This document shows, one piece after another, positions 27,524 through 39,154 of a stretch of 64,000 bases of DNA. Location of the stretch: positions 42,177 through 106,176 of the forward strand of contig FMBT01000064.1 of NCBI GenBank assembly GCA_900095095.1. Direction: 5' to 3'. The first letter of the stretch is position 1; each line of letters begins with the position of its first letter. Both the position numbers and the translations under genes were made by a program. The notes under the pieces were generated by a model. The model did not search any database. It was not told the DNA's origin and saw only the letters and a program-made list of their open reading frames with translations. Source of the stretch: Fragilariopsis cylindrus CCMP1102. Taxonomy: Eukaryota > Bacillariophyta > Bacillariophyceae > Bacillariales > Bacillariaceae.

Positions 27524-29782
27524 AAAACAACGGCAATATCAAGATGACGACGACGAAAAAAGGAAAGAAAAGAAGATAGAGTGCGAGGAACACAAGCAGA
27601 AAGCTAGAGAAGAAACGATGGCTGTTGATATTCACGACATAGAGCAAAACAACAGGGAGACGGACCAACAATCACAGCGACAAGAAAGGACTGAAAGTGA
27701 ATCAAAGGAAGAACAAGATACAACACAACCACAAGAAGCAACGAAAGGCTTTCTAGATCTTAAAACGCTAGCCGAGCCGTATTCCGATAACACTAAAAAG
27801 ATTCTTAGAGACCTCGAGAGCAACGAAATCAGACAAGATAAAATTGAAAGGATCTTGATGCAAAATGGTATTGCCATCACCGAATGTATCGCATACGAAG
27901 AAGCCAAAGACAAAATTGCCGAGATCACAGATTCGATGAAAGAGCTGATGGCAGCAGAAATGGATTCATACACAAAGGAGAAGAAATATTTTACCCTCGA
28001 GGAACAGCTAGCTAAGTATACAACAGCATTGATGCTTACTGATGAGTATGCCGAAGACCAGATACGTCTAGAACAGAATTGGGAGGATTCGATTGAGAAT
28101 GACAACATTGCTGCTATTCAAAAGCTTCGTTCCTATATGCCTGTTAAAATACGTCATATGACAGAAGATGAACTTGCTACTAATACAACTCCTAATGGAA
28201 AGACTCTACCTATAAAATTTGCAAGGAAGTTCAAAAGAACCAACGTCTTACAGCTCCTTAGGGTCGACCCTGATGATATTGAAAATATGCACCCATCCAC
28301 ACTTGAGAGTATGAGAACCACGGGTCTCACCTTGACAGAGCGCCGAGCTATCCATGAACACTTTAAAGGAATAGTCGACAGGTGGGCAGAAAAAAAATCC
28401 GACCCATCCATGGAGAAAAAATGGCAGTGGTACCAATCGCTGAAGAGAAAATTTAGAGAGATGTTGAATGCATATTCGAATTGCGTTGAGAAGTACGGTC
28501 CTCCTGGAAATCATCAATATGCTAAGCGGGATGACCCTGGAGGAGGCGGTTGTCCTTTATTAGGAAATCAGTGCCCGATCAAGGCAGATGCTACTATGGA
28601 TTATAGTGAAGATTATGGCTACACTAAGGAGGCAGAGTATGAAAACTCGGACGGTGATAGTGTACCAAGAAAGAAGTCCCCAAGAGGAAGCGTGTTTGCT
28701 TTTTTTCGGTCACAACAAAACACATCCGCCAAATCCAAGTCTTCCGAAGCTGAGATGATGGAAGAATTCCGTTGTCGTCTTCATCTGGATGCAAATGAGA
28801 CTGATGTAGACACGAAGCTACTTCGTGAATTGTCGCATTCTCATAAGCGTATCAAAACCTTGGAGAAGCAGCTTGCTTTTGCTGGCCTGAGCCTCCCCGA
28901 AGAAGATATTTCGTACAGTTTCGCAAAGGCTAGGGTGTGTGCATTAACAGTAGAATTGGAAAACATTGCTACAGCCATGGGGAACACAACTGACAAAAAG
29001 TGGCTGAGCAAGAGCGCGAGTTTGGGAGACTATCGCAAGAGCTGGATAAATATAACAATGCTTTGATGTTGACGAAGGAATGGGCTCAGGAGCAGAAAGA
29101 TAAAGAGCGTCAGTGGGAGATCAATGTGTCACAAGCGAACTATGTAGCTTTGCAAAAAATTCGACGTCATATGCCTGTGGATATTCGAAACATGAGTGAG
29201 ACTGCTTTATCTTCGTATTCTACGCCAAATGGCAAGGTTCTTCCCATGTCGATCGTTAAAAAGTTCAAGAGGACTAATATTTTGATGATATTGCGCACAG
29301 ATCCTGCTGATATTGAATTGATGCATCCATCTTCAATAGAGGCAATGAGGACAACCGGTCTCACTTTAACAGAACGCCGTGCATTGCACGAGCATTTGAA
29401 GGAAACGGCTCCCAAGTGGAAGGCAATGAAAAGCGACAAATCGTGTGAGCGAAAATGGATGTGGCATGCCTCTTTGCAGAGCAAATTGAAGGAGATGATA
29501 GAACATTACGATAAACACACAGAAACTTATGGGCCTCCTGAAAATCATCCATACAAGAAACGCAACGATCCTCCTGATGGTCCCGGATGTCCACTGCTTG
29601 GTAATCAATGTCCTGTCAAGGCAGATCTATCTATATATTATAATGATGATTATGGGTTTCCAGATCAAGCAGAATACGAGAAGCAATCAGTAGCAAAGTC
29701 GAATCTATTAACAATGGATGACATTGATAAGAGAAAACGAGAAGATGAGGCGTACTACAATGGTAGCAGTGATCATTCTTGA
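25807..29782 (+). CDS. Long coiled-coil protein with duplicated C-terminal domain, two frame breaks
   Basis: About 1,325 residues, apparently one exon. Start chosen at MEDYSQLPPALRW. Two near-identical copies of a 38-residue helical unit follow (LKKKLKKVQKMLDKSTVG and LKKKLKKVEKMLDKSTVG). Next are about six repeats of an Arg/Glu/Lys-rich 40-mer with EEARRLKKEVMEKKRI-type cores, an Asp/Ser tract and a Glu run. The C-terminal half carries two copies of a domain of about 190 residues. Each has KFKRTN, HPS-x-(L/I)-E-(S/A)-MRTTGLTLTERRA and a GCPLLGNQCP-(I/V)-KAD signature, so Cys are conserved. I recognise this domain only as a family of unknown function. Frame breaks at about 25935 and in a five-A run at 28995-28999; a missing base at each joins the frames. 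Likely cytoplasmic or cytoskeletal; this is inference. Confidence 0.8.
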
Positions 29783-30230
29783 ACAGAGTGTATTCACTAG
29801 CAATAGGGCCATCATCCGAGCCGAGTGAGTCAGGAAAGGACATAATACCAAAAGCAATACATATCATATGGTAATATTATATAGAATTGAATAACAAAAC
29901 AATAGCATCTTCATATCAAACATCAACTCAATGTCATCCTGTCATGTACTGTATGTCATCAGTCTCTGATTGCTGCCAAACATGTTTATGAACAAGAAGT
30001 GAATACCTAGCTAGATAGACTGTAACAACGACCTATACTAGATTCTCTGTTTACTTTACAAGTATACAATAGGATCAAATTTGAAGATTTATCTTATTAT
30101 ATAAAATTATTAATTAAGTATTGTTTGACAAGTTCCTTTTTTAGGAATGTCGATTTACAACAATATATGAACAATGAACAGTCAACTTTAATATTTATTT
30201 TAATTTATGCTTTTTCTGTACCAAGCTGCA
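29783..30230. other. Intergenic, convergent 3' ends
   Basis: Separates the 3' ends of two convergent genes. AT-rich, no coding signal. Confidence 0.5.
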
Positions 30231-31281
30231 TCAAAGAATCATCACTTGTTGGACAATTTCTGATGTACTGTACTCATTGGCTTCACCACCCTCCTTTTCG
30301 ATCTCACCCTTGATCCAGAAATAGGTCTTCTTAAGTCCATCACTGATCTTGATAGTAGGTTCCCAACCCAACTTTTCTAGAATCAACTTGCTGTTGGAGT
30401 TACGTCCTCGTACACCCATAGGTCCGTCAATGTGCTTAATTGGGATTTTCTTGTCTTCGAAGCTTAATGCGATTTAGCAAATTCAATCATATCAACCATC
30501 TCCGTTGAACCCATATTGATAGGAACAGCGCAGTCAGAAAACATTAACCGTAACACACCCTCACACAGTCATCGATGTAGGTGAAGGATCGGGTTTGTTT
30601 ACCATCACCCCACATTTCGAAGTGTTCTGTGGAGGTCAAGGCCTTACGGCAGAAGGCTGCTGGAGCCTTTTCACGGCCACCCTTCCAAGTTCCACATGGA
30701 CCATAAATGTTATGGAATCGTGCAAGACGGATGTTGATATCAAAGTCACGACCGTATGCTAATGCCATTTCTTCGGAGTATAACTTTTCAAGTCCGTACA
30801 TGTCTTGAGGACGGGCAGGCCATGCATCGGATTCAATAAGACCAGGATTGGCAGGATCTTCCTGCTTGGCCTCATTGTACACACATGCACTTGACGAGTA
30901 GAAGAAATCCTTAACGTTGTTACGACGAGCTGCCTCAAGCATATTCATACTAATAGCAGTGTTGTTAAATGACAAGACACTTTCATTCGATACGATGAAA
31001 CCCATACCACCCATATCTGCGGCAAGATTGTATACTTGAGAGCAATCCTTACAGGCATTACATGCAACCTCAAGTTTACGTAAATCACCCTCAATAAATT
31101 CATCACAAAATTCATCATTCTTCATAAATTCATTTGTTTTCCAATCGACACAAATTACGTACCAACCTGCCTCTTTAAGACGTTTAGCGATGTGACTGCC
31201 GATGAAACCAGCACCACCACCGACACATACTTTTTTACCTTCGCCCTTCGGCAATTCGAATGCTCTCATTTCAGTAGACAT
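30231..31281 (-). CDS. GME: GDP-mannose 3,5-epimerase, two frame breaks
   Basis: Extended short-chain dehydrogenase/epimerase; 350 residues if two bases are restored. Start at MSTEMRAFELP, because the upstream in-frame ATG adds only an unconserved stretch. It has the NAD-binding glycine motif GGAGFIGSH, the plant-like NLAADMGGMGFI block, the active-site SSSACVYNE (catalytic Cys) and the YGLEK Tyr/Lys pair. RFHNIYGP and TRSFTYIDDCV follow, and in shifted frames LMFSDCAVPINMGSTEMV and GPMGVRGRNSNSK. The enzyme converts GDP-D-mannose to GDP-L-galactose, the entry to L-ascorbate synthesis in plants and many algae, and a source of cell-wall sugar. Frame breaks at about 30562 and about 30471, both consistent with one missing base inside otherwise near-perfect family sequence. 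That makes pseudogenisation unlikely. Confidence 0.95.
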
Positions 31282-31786
31282 AGTTTGTATAGTATTTGTT
31301 TGTTTGATATATGTGCCTTGTAGTGTTTTATGAGATAACAAATCATGTACCGGTATATATATGACAAAAAAAGTGAAACTTTCTTCTCGTTCTGTTGGCG
31401 ATGTGACCGTTTGAAAATGACTTTCGATACGTTGTCTTAACGCGTGAAAACTTAATTATAGTATGTTTTCAAATTAGAAATTTTAATTGTACCGTGTCGA
31501 AATTATTGATGCCAGCTGCCAGCTCACCACAGAAAAGCTAAATAAATCGAGTCACGTTTCAATACTTAATTGAAATTGGAAATGGGGAGGGGGGCGCTTT
31601 GTATTCTGTCATGAAATGGGATTATAGACAGATTTATCACCCCTGTAATGAAGAGGCGTCTAGCCCTAGCTACAGTAGTAGGTTACTTACTTGTACGAAC
31701 TACAGCATATCATAACATCTATCTATGGTAAAAGGCAAGAGTTGGAATGAATCAATCAACTTATCAATTATCTTTATTTAACCTTG
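31282..31786. other. Intergenic, no gene recognised
   Basis: Upstream region of the epimerase and 3' flank of the next minus-strand gene. A G-rich run sits near 31.59 kb. No coding signal. Confidence 0.5.
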
Positions 31787-33479
31787 TCACCCCTTTTTTA
31801 TCAATAATAATACATCTAATTCACTTTGATATTCTTTTCTTTTCTTTTTCATCTTTTTTAATTTTTTAGGATCATCTTCCTTAGCAATAGATTTATCAGA
31901 CTTACGTAGTTTTTTCTTTAAAGCTGCAATGCGTTCTTCATTTTCTTCATTGTATAATGGTTCTGGTTCTGGTTCTTCTTCCTTTTCTTCATCTTGTTCG
32001 TCATTATGTCCATTCGATGCTTCATTATCATTGCCATTCTCCTCCTCATCCTCATCCTGTTGTTTCAGTATATCTAACATCGCTTTATATTCTTTTTTCT
32101 TTTGCTTTAGTGATTCAAGTTCGTTAGGATCATCAGTAGTCGATATTAGTTTTTTCACTTTCTTTAGTTTCTTTTTTAATTTTTTTCGATCGTGTGGTAC
32201 AATATATTGTTGATTTTTGTTACTCTTGCTAACGTCGCCCTCTTTTTCTTCATGTTCTTCCTCGACGAAATCTATACTATGATCACTTTCCTCGTCATCT
32301 TCAGTATTTAGGTTACCCAATAATGGTTTTGGGCTAACCAACATACCGTTACCGGACTTATTTAATAATGCCTTTGTGTATTGGTCGTGTTTCTTTTTTA
32401 GTTTTTTTACTTCAATGGGATTCAATTGGTATATTGCTTCATTACCTACTGCATGTGCTGTAAGCATCTTATTGACCTTCTTCAATTTTTTTCTTAGTGT
32501 TGACTCATCGTAATGATTAGCGTTACTGCTACCCGTAGAGATGGAAAAATACTGGCAGAACTGTTTTCGGACTTAAAACTATTATCAAGGTCTTCTGCTG
32601 GTCCTGCTGTATTTTCTCGACTATTACTATGATTCGACAAGCTTCCGTTACTGTTATTGTGATTATTAGTATTCTTATTTTGTAGTAAAGCTTGAGTATA
32701 CTGTTCTCGTTTCTTCATTAATTTTTTACTTGAACGGGAGACAACTGGTGTATTAATTCATTACTTACTGCGTGTGCTGTAAGTACCTTATTGACTTTCT
32801 CCAGTTTTTTTCTCAGAGTCATCTCATCGTAATTATTGGTATTACTATTGGCTGTGGAAATAGTGAAAAGACCAATACCGGCTGACAGCGAGCTCATACT
32901 ACTATTATTTGCATTTTTGCTGCTGGTATTAGGAGTCGATGTTCTTGATTCTGAATGAGAAGGAGACTCTGCGATGGGATGTAATAACGCATCATTGCTA
33001 AAACTGTTGCTGTTGTTGTTGTGATTATTGTTGCTTATATTGCGTTTTTTTACTACTTGTTTTGGCATAAAATCAGACATGGAAAAATTCAAACTTGCAC
33101 AGGAACCTTCCATACCCGGTTGTTCCATAAGTGTCTCTAATGGTTCCCCAAGTAATTCATTCGGTTCAATTTCAGCCGTTTCTTCAAATAAGTCATCCGT
33201 TTCAGCATAATTCATAATTTCTTCAATTTCATTCGAATATTGAAATTCTTTCTTTTGTAATTTTGCTATTATCTTCTTGTCTTTTTCCTTTGATATTAAT
33301 TTGGATGTTTTCCGTAATTTCTTCTGCAGGAGTATGATCTCATCTGTTAGACCCTGATACTCTTCCCGTTTCTCAATCAATTCTTTATTGTCGTCATCTT
33401 CGTCGTCTACCGCATTATCAAGCCACGTTTCTAATAGAGCTATTCTCTCTTCGAGAAATTCAACCTCTGTAGATTTCAT
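31787..33479 (-). CDS. Helical-repeat protein with five KKL-type hairpins, two frame breaks
   Basis: About 564 residues if two bases are restored, no intron seen. It contains five copies of a 35-45-residue charged helical unit of the form L-x-KKL-x-K-x-x-K-x-(I/L)...L-x-x-K-x-x-x-Y-x-x-x-L. Copies begin LQKKLRKTSKLIS, LRKKLEKVNKVLT, LRKKLKKVNKMLT, LKKKLKKVKKLIS and LKKKLRKSDKSIA. They are separated by Asn/Ser-rich and acidic linkers. The same unit occurs twice near the N-terminus of the gene at 25.8-29.8 kb. Function unknown; the repeats suggest a helical hairpin or coiled-coil scaffold. Frame breaks at a six-T run (32722-32727) and a five-A run (32545-32549), plus-strand letters. Adding one base to each run lets the repeats read through. 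Confidence 0.75.
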
Positions 33480-34241
33480 CGTTGTCGTTGGTTGAGTTGA
33501 TGAATTATTATAAGTGTTGCTCTTGCTATGGCATTAGAGTATCAAATATGATTCGGATAACTTGTCATGCTGCAATAGCGGTTATATAAGAGGTATGATA
33601 TTGTATGATGTTGTATGATGTCTATGATGTAATAATGAATGATGAGTTGCTGGTTGCTGTTTGCTGCAAGATGATGAGAGTACTGTTAGTCCGTTGCTGA
33701 GAAGAAAACTCTTGACCTAAAACTAACCAAAAATGTCTTCATTATTGTGCAATTGTGCCGGTAAATCGCCTTCAAGTATGATTAATAGGCTCCTTTGTTG
33801 AGGGCTTATGTATGTATAGTAGTAATAAAATATGACACAAGCTAAATCACCAAGTTGCATTCGCGATGTTTTTATGATAATGACTAGCCATATATAAAAG
33901 ACAATAGTTACGGTAACAATTAACTGTGTCAAATCGTAGAGTCGCGAAAAAGGAGCCGCGGAACGCTCATTTTTGTCGATTCATGCATTCTTGGCCAATT
34001 TTGCCGTGAAAAATACGATCAAAATTTTCATTTTGAATCGCACAACGCATGGAAAAAATGAAGGAAATCGAGTCTTGTGGACAAAAAAATTAGCTAATTA
34101 CCAACAAATTATTTTTAAAATACAGTACTACTACTTGAAGTACGCGCGTGGAAAACTGAGAATTCTCAGTTTACGCATTTTTACGTGCAATTACGCCATA
34201 AAATATGAATTTATGAGGAAAAGTACTACTGTATGGAGTGT
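33480..34241. other. Intergenic, no gene recognised
   Basis: 5' flank of the helical-repeat gene up to the target duplication of the hAT element. Nothing coding is supported. Confidence 0.5.
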
Positions 34242-34249
34242 CTAATAAA
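34242..34249. repeat. Left target-site duplication of hAT element
   Basis: The octamer CTAATAAA directly precedes the left terminal inverted repeat and recurs exactly after the right one. Confidence 0.92.
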
Positions 34250-35800
34250 TAGTGTTACGCAACGGCCGTTGATGGCAACGGCGTTGTAGCGTTGTCCCGT
34301 TGCGTTGATCAACGCAACGGTACCCCCCATCAACGCCGTTGCGTTGATAGCGTTGATTTACAAGACTGAGTTAGCTCCAAAAAAAAACTACCTAGTAATT
34401 ACTAGTGGTAGGAATAACTAACAAGTAACATACATTTAACAAATATTAGCTAATATACTAATATAACTTTAACACCTGCAACTATACCAAAATTATAGTA
34501 TATTTGCAGGTTAAAACATGTTTACCTTTTCACCTGAGGTAGCAATGATTGGCTCCCCAATAATTTGTGATAGTTCATGTATGAATGTGTACATTGTGGA
34601 TTGAAGAAGAAAGTCATCATTATATCCTTGATGGAATTTAGGAGATATACAATTATTGATGTGTACATACCGGTGTGGTACCTTATTACTATTCTTACTA
34701 CTATTATTCTTCATACACATACCGTTATCATGATACCATTACTATTATTATTGTATTATTATTATTATTATTATTGTACTTCTACAGGTATGTATCATTA
34801 TTGTTACTACTCAACCACCGGGTACGCCTGAAAGGCTCTGAACATACCATTGTCATCAATGTAACTGTTCAGAACTGTGCTCTAATTTGCTCTAAACTTA
34901 TCCCATATCTTACTGTTATTCCTTGTTGTTATTCTTGAATGGAATGGGAGTAAGTGATGGATCAAAGCTAACTCTGAATGATTATATTTTGGATTTGATG
35001 GTTGATGCTACTGTTGTAGGTAATGATGATAGTGACAGTGACAACAGCGACGACAACAGCAACAGCAACAACCAAGAAGCTTGTGTTGTGGGAGGTGAAG
35101 AAAATGCAATGACAAGAATCATTCAAGAGAATGTGTTATTAGGAGATGATTCTGACAGTGTTCTTTCTGCAACTGACATTAGACAGGGGTGTGAAGATGA
35201 GCTACTTAAGTATAAAAGATATGTTCCAAGAGTTCCAATTAGAAATCGTTTCCGTGATCCAATTGCCTGGTGGAAGAAGTATGATACACGTTTTCCACGT
35301 CTAGCTGCACTAGCTCACAAATATCTATCCATTCAAGCTACATCAGCACCCTCTGAGAGAATATTTAGTTTAGCTAGTCGAATAATTGAGGATCGCCGTA
35401 CAGGACTTGATCCGATCTTGGCAGGTCAACTATTATATGTAGGTTTTAATTATAACTGGTACATGGAGCAAATTGAAGAATAACTATTTAATAAATTATT
35501 GATATTATACGTCTTTTTTCTATATCCTATACATTTTACATTTATCAAGTACACCAACACTTATTTATAAACTCACTTGCAACAGATTATTACAAAATGG
35601 TACTGAAAAAGAGCATAGAACACAGGGTAATTCAAAAAAATCGCCTTGCGGCGAGCTATCCAACCCCCCTTTTATTCCCCCCATTCTTTGGGGGGGGTTG
35701 ACCGTTGGTCAACGGCCGTTGCAACGGCCCTCCAAAAGAGGGCCGTTGCAACGGTATTTTCATCAACGGCCCCCAAATGCCGTTGCATTGCGTAACACTA
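34250..35800 (+). mobile_element. hAT-family DNA transposon, internally reduced
   Basis: A 1,551-bp element bounded by inverted terminal repeats: TAGTGTTACGCAA at the left end and its complement TTGCGTAACACTA at the right end. It is flanked by a perfect 8-bp direct repeat, the hAT hallmark; the tip TAGTG fits the hAT YARNG consensus. Both subterminal regions are packed with AACGGCCGTTG/CAACGGC words in both orientations, which look like transposase-binding repeats. Only the C-terminal part of a transposase is present, so the copy is probably non-autonomous. Confidence 0.92.
34923..35483 (+). pseudogene. hAT transposase remnant, C-terminal dimerisation region
   Basis: Up to 186 residues remain open; the first ATG lies around 34944. 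An acidic Asp/Ser/Asn linker precedes PIAWWKKYDTRFPRLAALA and the highly conserved hAT C-terminal block SAPSERIFSLASRIIEDRR, then a short helix ending at the stop. This block mediates dimerisation in hAT transposases such as Ac and Hermes. The N-terminal BED zinc finger and most of the RNase-H-like catalytic core are absent; upstream sequence within the element gives no recognisable transposase. Confidence 0.85.
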
Positions 35801-35808
35801 CTAATAAA
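35801..35808. repeat. Right target-site duplication of hAT element
   Basis: CTAATAAA, an exact copy of the left octamer. Confidence 0.92.
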
Positions 35809-36080
35809 TCAAAGATAACATGCTCAAAAGTGTTAATAGTAGTCTAACAATCTATTCTATTACATATAAGGAAGAACATAATGTACTTCCTTTGACTTAT
35901 TTTTGCTTCAGGAGTGTACTGATATTGATTTAGTACAATCTGAATTAACCATGATTTAACTAGTAAAATACACAAATAATGAAATCATTGTAAAAAGTCT
36001 CAAATCTAGTTTTTATATGCTGATACACTTAGGCTATATGGTTTTTAAAACCGTTCTCAAGCTATACCACCGTTCTCAAG

Positions 36081-39000
36081 CTATACCAACTTTTCATCCT
36101 GCCAATGCCACGTCCTTGGTCTTGTTGCAATGTCCAAAAACATATCCTCCCATCCTTGTACACCTTCTTCTATTTGATACAACTTTTCATATGCGAGTTT
36201 AATTATACGCTCACGAGTTTCAGCCTTATAGGATGAACTTGAGGTTGCATGTTTTACAGCAATTTCAACGTATTCGTTGCTATCCTTAGCAATAAAGTCG
36301 TCGATGCCCATCATGCGATAATATGCCTGCGTCCAACGTTGACCAATGGTCTTATGCGGAAGAGTAATAACAGGTGAGCCCACTTCAAATGCTTCTCTTG
36401 ATGTCGTGTCGCCACCAAAATAGACAGAATCCATGACTACATCTGTAATTGAATACATTGCCATTAAATGATGATGTTTCATTCTAGGAACGAATACGAT
36501 TCGATCTAAATCAACACCCGAGGTGGAATCAAGTCGTTTTGAAATTCGTGTATGAAGATTGTCTAGCGTATCACTGCCCCGCATATCAACAAGAACAATC
36601 AAAGCCTTTTTATCATGTTCTTGTATTCCCGCAATGATACTATCGAACGTAAAATGAAATTTGAATGGTGCCTGAGCGCAGAAATAAATATTCGAGTTTG
36701 AATCTTTTATCTTGTTGGCAGCGATTTTGTCCTCTGGTAGTACTAGATCAGGAAGTGTGTCCCGTGTGAAATGGCTAAACTTCGCTCCATTATTAATCAC
36801 GGAATGTCCGTTTTGAGTTCGAGGCTCAAAGTATTCCCATGTAGGATGTTCTGGAAGGACAAGAAGTTCTTCAGTGTAGTAACTTTGGGCAACCTCACGG
36901 TCGGACTGTTCCGCTGCTCCCCATGAAATGAAGTAGTCCATAACGTCCTTGGGAATACCCGAAGTAATGGGATGACCATGCGTATACGCCTGAATTGGGG
37001 CAAGTTTTGCAACGGCTAACCTGTGCATATCATCACTCATCCACATGTCAAGATATACGAGCACATCATACTTTCGATTTACTATATCCGTACGTGCTTT
37101 GTGAAGACCCGGATCTTGAACCCCTGCTCCAAACTTTTGTAGGTATAGATTAGTGTGTGGCTTCATAGAAAGCCCCGCGCTTGTCTCTGTTAACGGCGTT
37201 CGAGGGTAGTAAATCATTTCTGCTTCGAATAACGGATTCTTCTGTAACATGTTAATTGTCTTTCCAAAGTTACCCCAAATACTCGACTCACGCGTAAAGA
37301 AAGTAGAAATAAATCCGATACGCATAGGTTTGTCTTCCGTAACCGGTTTACGTTGCTTCGGTATTCTGGCATTGCGTAAAGAAGGAGCTGTCAATGCGAG
37401 CGTCGAAGAAAACACTTTCATGTACAATTGAACCCACTTGCTCATCTCGTCGCGAAAATCCAAATCGTAATAGGCAAGTTCGAATGCCATGTGAAACACC
37501 ATAATACGTTCGCAAACTAATTCATCAACTCGAGGGATGAGTTCATCAATTTTCTTGTGAAAATTTGCAACGATGCCATTAGCTTCTTCAACATTCATCG
37601 GAATATGAGGAACATACGTCGCTCGTAATATTTCAGAAAAACAATCATCGTGTGGATAATTCGATGCGTGAACACTTTCCAAAGCACGGTTAGTTTCATC
37701 CGGATAGTATGCCTGTTTGTACCAAAATGCAGCACGCATATCGATACCATATTGAACGATTGAATCGGTTTTAACGACAGGTTCGAGTTCGGTATTAGAA
37801 ACTGTTGATATTAATCGTACAATGCCTTGCGTTGGTAGTGCTATTTTTTCGGGACCGACCCTCGTGTTAATGGGACTATTGACTTCTACCATTCCCAATG
37901 CTAATGTAATGAGCGAACTTTTGGGATTAAATGTGAGAGCATTTTCATAGATTTGACGGGCCCTGTCGGAATTTCCACGCAATTCCTGCCTTTTTCCAGA
38001 AACGAATAAGGCTTCAGCATATTGCTCGTCAGAATCATGTCTCGACCTATCAGGTGGAGTATCAAATTCGTTCATACGCATTGTCAGGATGGTAATCCAT
38101 TGCTCAATACGTCCCTCGGCCCAACCTGGGAAGCCCCAATCGTATCGATTAGCTGCCATCAACGCCATCTGTCGTCTTTTTTTGATACTTTCTGGTCTCC
38201 AATAATTTTCGATGGTAAAGGTAAGTGCCTGTGTAAACATAGTAGAGTGCTGTTTCATATCCTGATTCATCGGGTAGATGAAATCATTGGATCCAATCGT
38301 TTCTGGTAATGCACCACTTTGTGACGTAACGACGGTTACACCTGCACTCATAGCTTCAATGGCAGCAATACAACTTGTTTCTGGCCAAATACTTGGATAT
38401 GCAAATATATGCGACCGCTTCAATGCCTCGCGGACTTCACCGTTGGGCTTGTACCCGTGATATGTACACCCGGGATGGTTGCGGCAAACATCAAATAGTG
38501 GCTGGTACGGTTCATCTCTGTGTTCCCACCCGTACACTTCAAAGCTCGAATATACATCCAGATGAATTTTTTTCCCATACTTGTTGTTGTAAAGTTCTAC
38601 AAATACCGGAAGAAGAATTTGTAACCCTCTGTGGGGTGTCGTATGGTAAATCAAACGGATCGGACCATTGTCCTTATTGGTAGATTTGTTCATAATGACA
38701 TCATGGTCGAACGGGACGATTGCATTTGGTAGTACAACCGCTTGTTGGCCAAAATTGATGTTAAATTTTTCCTCGTATGCTTTCTTCTGCCATTCCGATA
38801 CAAAAACTATGGCAGCAAATTGATCCCGGGCAGCAATAGCTGCAATCGCTTCTGGATCACCTGGCAAATCATGAAGCCAGAGAATATTTTTCTTGTTGCT
38901 ACCAAGTTCGCGTACCCTTGATGCCGAGAACGAAAAATTATCCCGATAGATTTGAGGTAATCGTGATAGTAACCCATCATGCATCATTTCTGTTCCGCCC

Positions 39001-39154
39001 ATTGCATTTTTGATGATCCATCCTTTCCGATAGAACATTCACCATCGTGTTCGAAATGTTCACAAGTGTTATCAACAGCATCAATAATGGCAAAGAAGCC
39101 ACAGACAACCACGATGGTTACTACCAACAAGAAATGGCGACGTTCAAGCATCAT
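36081..39154 (-). CDS. Two-domain glycosyltransferase: GT4-like + GT41 (OGT/SPY)-like, type II membrane protein
   Basis: 1,024 residues if one base is restored near 39038. The start is placed at MMLERRHF because it supplies a signal anchor (HFLLVVTIVVVCGFFAII) typical of Golgi enzymes; without it the frame opens at 39038. Domain 1 (about residues 45-370) is a GT-B fold of GT4 type: glycine-rich NAMGGTEMM, VFVSEWQKKAY, and the donor-binding E-x7-E in PETSCIAAIEAMSAG. A linker with a TPR-like piece (RARQIYENALTFNPKS) follows. Domain 2 (about 610-1,024) resembles the catalytic region of GT41: MRIGFIS, VLVYLDMWM, IQAYTHGHP, YFGGDTTSREAFEVGSPVI. Both halves keep donor-site motifs, so both may be active. 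Substrate unknown; protein or glycan glycosylation in the secretory route is inference. Confidence 0.87.

Noticed and set aside
26535-27671. 378-residue minus-strand open frame rich in Phe/Leu
   Set aside because: Antisense of the Arg/Glu/Lys repeat coding sequence; Glu/Lys codons read backwards as Phe/Leu. No independent support.
23367-31281. Programmed ribosomal frameshifting or pseudogenes as the main explanation of the frame breaks
   Set aside because: The sites share no slippery heptamer or downstream context, occur up to four times per gene, and leave family motifs intact on both sides. Deletion errors explain them more simply; kept only as an alternative.
30231-31281. Bacterial-type transferred epimerase
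   Set aside because: The active-site and NLAADMGGMGFI blocks match plant/algal GDP-mannose 3,5-epimerases, so no recent bacterial transfer is indicated.
34250-35800. Palindromic GC-rich repeats considered as a CRISPR-like array
   Set aside because: The repeats are short, irregular, in both orientations and lie only at the two ends of a hAT element with terminal inverted repeats. They are subterminal transposon motifs.
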